Source of the DNA: an uncultured Clostridium sp.
GTDB taxonomy: Bacteria > Bacillota_A > Clostridia > TANB77 > CAG-508
Assembly: GCA_946491915.1 (NCBI GenBank)
Contig: CAMLYR010000058.1
Coordinates: 1-8,979, forward strand
DNA: 8,979 nt
Reading direction: 5' to 3'
Shown: piece by piece, positions 6,740 to 8,979 of the stretch
Numbering within the stretch: position 1 is the stretch's first letter
How the letters are laid out: each line of letters starts with the position of its first letter
The notes under the pieces: model-generated
What the model was told of the DNA's origin: nothing
Seen by the model: only the letters and a program-made list of their open reading frames with translations
Database searches by the model: none
Position numbers and translations under genes: made by a program

Positions 6740-8884
6740 ATGAATGAAAGTTATCATAAAAATGAAATTCAAAAAATTATTTGCCAATTTATATATTTTG
6801 CTTGTGCAAAAGATTTATTCTATTTAGAAGGAGATGAGGGATACTTAAAAGATGAAAAATATAATGATGAAACAATATATATGTGTGGAGATAACCTCTG
6901 TAAAAAATACTATGATGATAACTCTTTAGAATATAGAAAAGAAATTACAAAATTTTTAGAAATTTGTAAAAATAAAGAAAATGAAGATAGAAAATGGCTT
7001 GACATCATTGACAAAACATGTAAATCGCAATTTAATGAAAATTTTATTTCATTAATATTAAAAAGAACAAACACTGTTATTAATTCAATGAAAAGGCCCT
7101 CTTCTTTTAAGGAACTTGATATAAAAACATTAATAAATATACTCTATGATAGAGACTTACGAAAAGAACAAATAAATATAGAAATGTTAGTAGAACTAAT
7201 GTGCTCTGATAATACTATACATACAATATATAGCAAAATGAAAAAAACAATAAAATATTTAGATAAAAAACAAAATCCACAAATAACTTATGCCGTTATA
7301 ATTGGATTAATTATTGCAATTGAAAAATCATCAAAATTTCCACAAACATTAACAGAAGCTTATAATGTATTTTATAACGAAGTATTCAGCATATTTAGTA
7401 AAGCATCTGGGTATATAATTTTGCAATATAGTTTCTTCTATCCTATAATATATTTTAATAAAATGCCGAATGAGTTTTTTAAGGCTTTTCCTATAGTGGC
7501 AGAAGAAAATAAATATGATATTAGAATTGAAATTCAAAATACATTAAAAGATTGTGTAAATGATGATAATTGGATTTTAGAAAATCAATTTGATGAAAGA
7601 ACTTTACAAATGCTATGTTTGTTTGTATTAACAGATTGTTTTAGTAAATATCCAATGAAAATAAATAAACAAGAAAAGTTTGAATTTGCATTTTGTTTAT
7701 TTTTACTAATTATTAAAAGTATCTCTAAAAAAACTTTGGAATCAGCAGAATTATTTTGGCAAAATGATATAATAGCTATTTTTATGATTTGTTGCATTAA
7801 TGATAATGCAGCAAATAGATCAATAAGTGCCAATAAAATATATGATTCAATGAAAAACAATACTCCATTTGATCTTGATAAAAAAAGTATTAAAAATGAA
7901 GTTATTGAAAAATTAACATTAGGAAATGACTTAGATTTTATAATATTTATCTTTATGATTGCTTATAAAATAAAAGACAAAGAAATATTAGATTTAATAG
8001 AAAATAAAGATGAAATTAAAGCACTTGCTTTTGACAAAAGTTTAAAAGTAATGGATTTAATTAATAAAATAAGTGACAGTAAACTGCAAAAATTGCTACA
8101 ATCAATAGATGATTATTTTATTTATAAAGCTAATGAAAATGCTGATGTTTTAATATATATATTGAAAAAAACACATAATGAATTAGAAATTTCATATAAC
8201 GAAGAATTGATATTAGCTATATATGGTATGATTAATTCAAATACTAAATATAAAGACATATATAATGAAGTGAAGAGTAAAATAAATTTAGGAAATGTCA
8301 AAGAAATAGAAAAAAAGAGAATTTACGCGCTTATAAGTCATGGGGAATATCTTTTGAAAGATGATGATATAAGTAATTATTCACCTTCTGTAAATCAATA
8401 CTGTTCTGCCCTAGAGAGATTGCTAAACGAAATAATTTATAAACCATACTTTTCTGAAATACAAGATATTTGCATTGTTAAAAATAATAATTATAATTTT
8501 ACAAAAGATAAGAATGTGCAAGAAAAATATTTTGGAAATAATATACCACATGCTATGTGGATTAGAGATAAAAAACTATCATTAATGAGTTTGGGTGAAT
8601 TAGGAAACTTGATGAAAAATATTTTAAATGATAATGATAAATTAGATATTTTCAAAAAAGCAACAAAAGAAATATTTCATAATAATATTGATATTAAAAT
8701 GTTTTTTACATATATTTGTGATGGAGTGAAAAAAATTAAGCCTGATAGAGATGAGGCTTCACATGGAGAATTAATGAATCGTGATAAAGCAGAAAAAATT
8801 AGAGCGGAAGTTTATGAAAATGATTCTAGTGAAAAATTGAATCCATCAGATTTAATAATAAAAATTGATAAAGGCTTAAAATAA
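6740..8884 (+). CDS. Uncharacterised 714-aa helical protein with candidate C-terminal HEPN domain
   Basis: ATG 6740 follows AAGGAG (6725-6730) by 9 nt and the DUF2130 stop by 1 nt. I do not recognise the full-length family. Residues 1-540 are almost entirely predicted helix, with regularly spaced hydrophobic runs (around 185-194, 400-411 and others) separated by charged turns, suggesting a helical solenoid rather than a true membrane protein. The C-terminal part looks like a HEPN domain: helix SVNQYCSALERLLNEIIY (about 550-567), a SLMSLGELGNLMKNIL segment, and R670-DEAS-H675 followed by G and a final helix (KAEKIRAEVY). R-X4-6-H is the catalytic signature of HEPN ribonucleases, common in toxins and anti-phage effectors. 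The gene is visibly more AT-rich than the upstream ones (12 of 60 G+C at 8221-8280, 11 of 60 at 7921-7980, versus 18 of 60 at 4801-4860). CDS call firm; HEPN assignment moderate; a defence role is inference from the motif and the nuclease-like partner. Confidence 0.88.
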   Translation: MNESYHKNEIQKIICQFIYFACAKDLFYLEGDEGYLKDEKYNDETIYMCGDNLCKKYYDDNSLEYRKEITKFLEICKNKENEDRKWLDIIDKTCKSQFNENFISLILKRTNTVINSMKRPSSFKELDIKTLINILYDRDLRKEQINIEMLVELMCSDNTIHTIYSKMKKTIKYLDKKQNPQITYAVIIGLIIAIEKSSKFPQTLTEAYNVFYNEVFSIFSKASGYIILQYSFFYPIIYFNKMPNEFFKAFPIVAEENKYDIRIEIQNTLKDCVNDDNWILENQFDERTLQMLCLFVLTDCFSKYPMKINKQEKFEFAFCLFLLIIKSISKKTLESAELFWQNDIIAIFMICCINDNAANRSISANKIYDSMKNNTPFDLDKKSIKNEVIEKLTLGNDLDFIIFIFMIAYKIKDKEILDLIENKDEIKALAFDKSLKVMDLINKISDSKLQKLLQSIDDYFIYKANENADVLIYILKKTHNELEISYNEELILAIYGMINSNTKYKDIYNEVKSKINLGNVKEIEKKRIYALISHGEYLLKDDDISNYSPSVNQYCSALERLLNEIIYKPYFSEIQDICIVKNNNYNFTKDKNVQEKYFGNNIPHAMWIRDKKLSLMSLGELGNLMKNILNDNDKLDIFKKATKEIFHNNIDIKMFFTYICDGVKKIKPDRDEASHGELMNRDKAEKIRAEVYENDSSEKLNPSDLIIKIDKGLK

Positions 8885-8979
8885 GAAAAGTAGTGTACAA
8901 TATTTATTAAAAATATCTTTGGTACCAACGAAGTAGTTATTTACAACTTTTTGGCTCTCATAACGATTGATACAAATAT

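Noticed and set aside
7292..7972. Hydrophobic runs in the 714-aa protein as transmembrane helices
   Set aside because: Most runs are short, interrupted by charged or polar residues and regularly spaced, fitting buried faces of a helical repeat better than membrane spans.
8899..8920. Terminator-like stem ATATTT / AAATAT after the 714-aa gene
   Set aside because: Six A-T pairs only, followed by CTTTGG and not a U-tract; such stems are expected by chance in DNA this AT-rich.
8919..8928. Perfect 10-bp palindrome TTGGTACCAA downstream of the last gene
   Set aside because: A single short palindrome with no second copy, promoter or gene start to regulate.
8941..8979. Tail sequence (CTTTTTGGCTCTCA) faintly recalling the start of some type II-A CRISPR repeats
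   Set aside because: Only one partial stretch, no repeated unit or spacer, and no cas gene in the window.

Overview
The window is strongly A+T-rich DNA with AGA-dominated arginine codons, AGGAGG-type ribosome binding sites and a textbook sigma-A promoter. Together with a Clostridia-type pilin-like surface protein, this suggests an uncultured low-GC Firmicute, probably a gut clostridium. TGG is used for tryptophan and TGA is not read through, so the genetic code is standard. All convincing genes are on the + strand. The organism call is an inference from composition and gene families, not from a marker gene.

Layout. Bases 1-1482 carry a pilin-like or secreted surface protein whose hydrophobic N-terminus runs into a 25-nt palindromic repeat at the left edge, so its true start is missing or replaced. 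A 139-nt gap follows, holding a long hairpin and a near-consensus promoter. That promoter drives a run of five co-directional genes with no recognisable terminator between them: a 790-aa coiled-coil protein of unknown function (1622-3994), a small DUF3006 protein (4053-4361), a membrane-anchored ComEC-like metallo-beta-lactamase-fold hydrolase (4428-5375), a DUF2130 protein with a coiled coil and a PD-(D/E)XK-like nuclease signature (5362-6738), and a 714-aa helical protein ending in a HEPN-like R-X4-H motif (6740-8884). The last 95 bases hold no confident gene.

How they fit together. DUF3006 next to a ComEC-like hydrolase is a familiar but poorly understood pairing; here the unknown 790-aa protein is placed ahead of it. 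The last two genes look like a separate tightly coupled cassette: the first overlaps the hydrolase gene by 14 nt, the second starts 1 nt after the first stops, and base composition and codon use change across them. A PD-(D/E)XK-like nuclease paired with a large protein carrying a candidate HEPN ribonuclease end resembles the architecture of anti-phage or abortive-infection modules. I do not recognise the pair as a named system, and this is the best candidate for something undescribed in the window.
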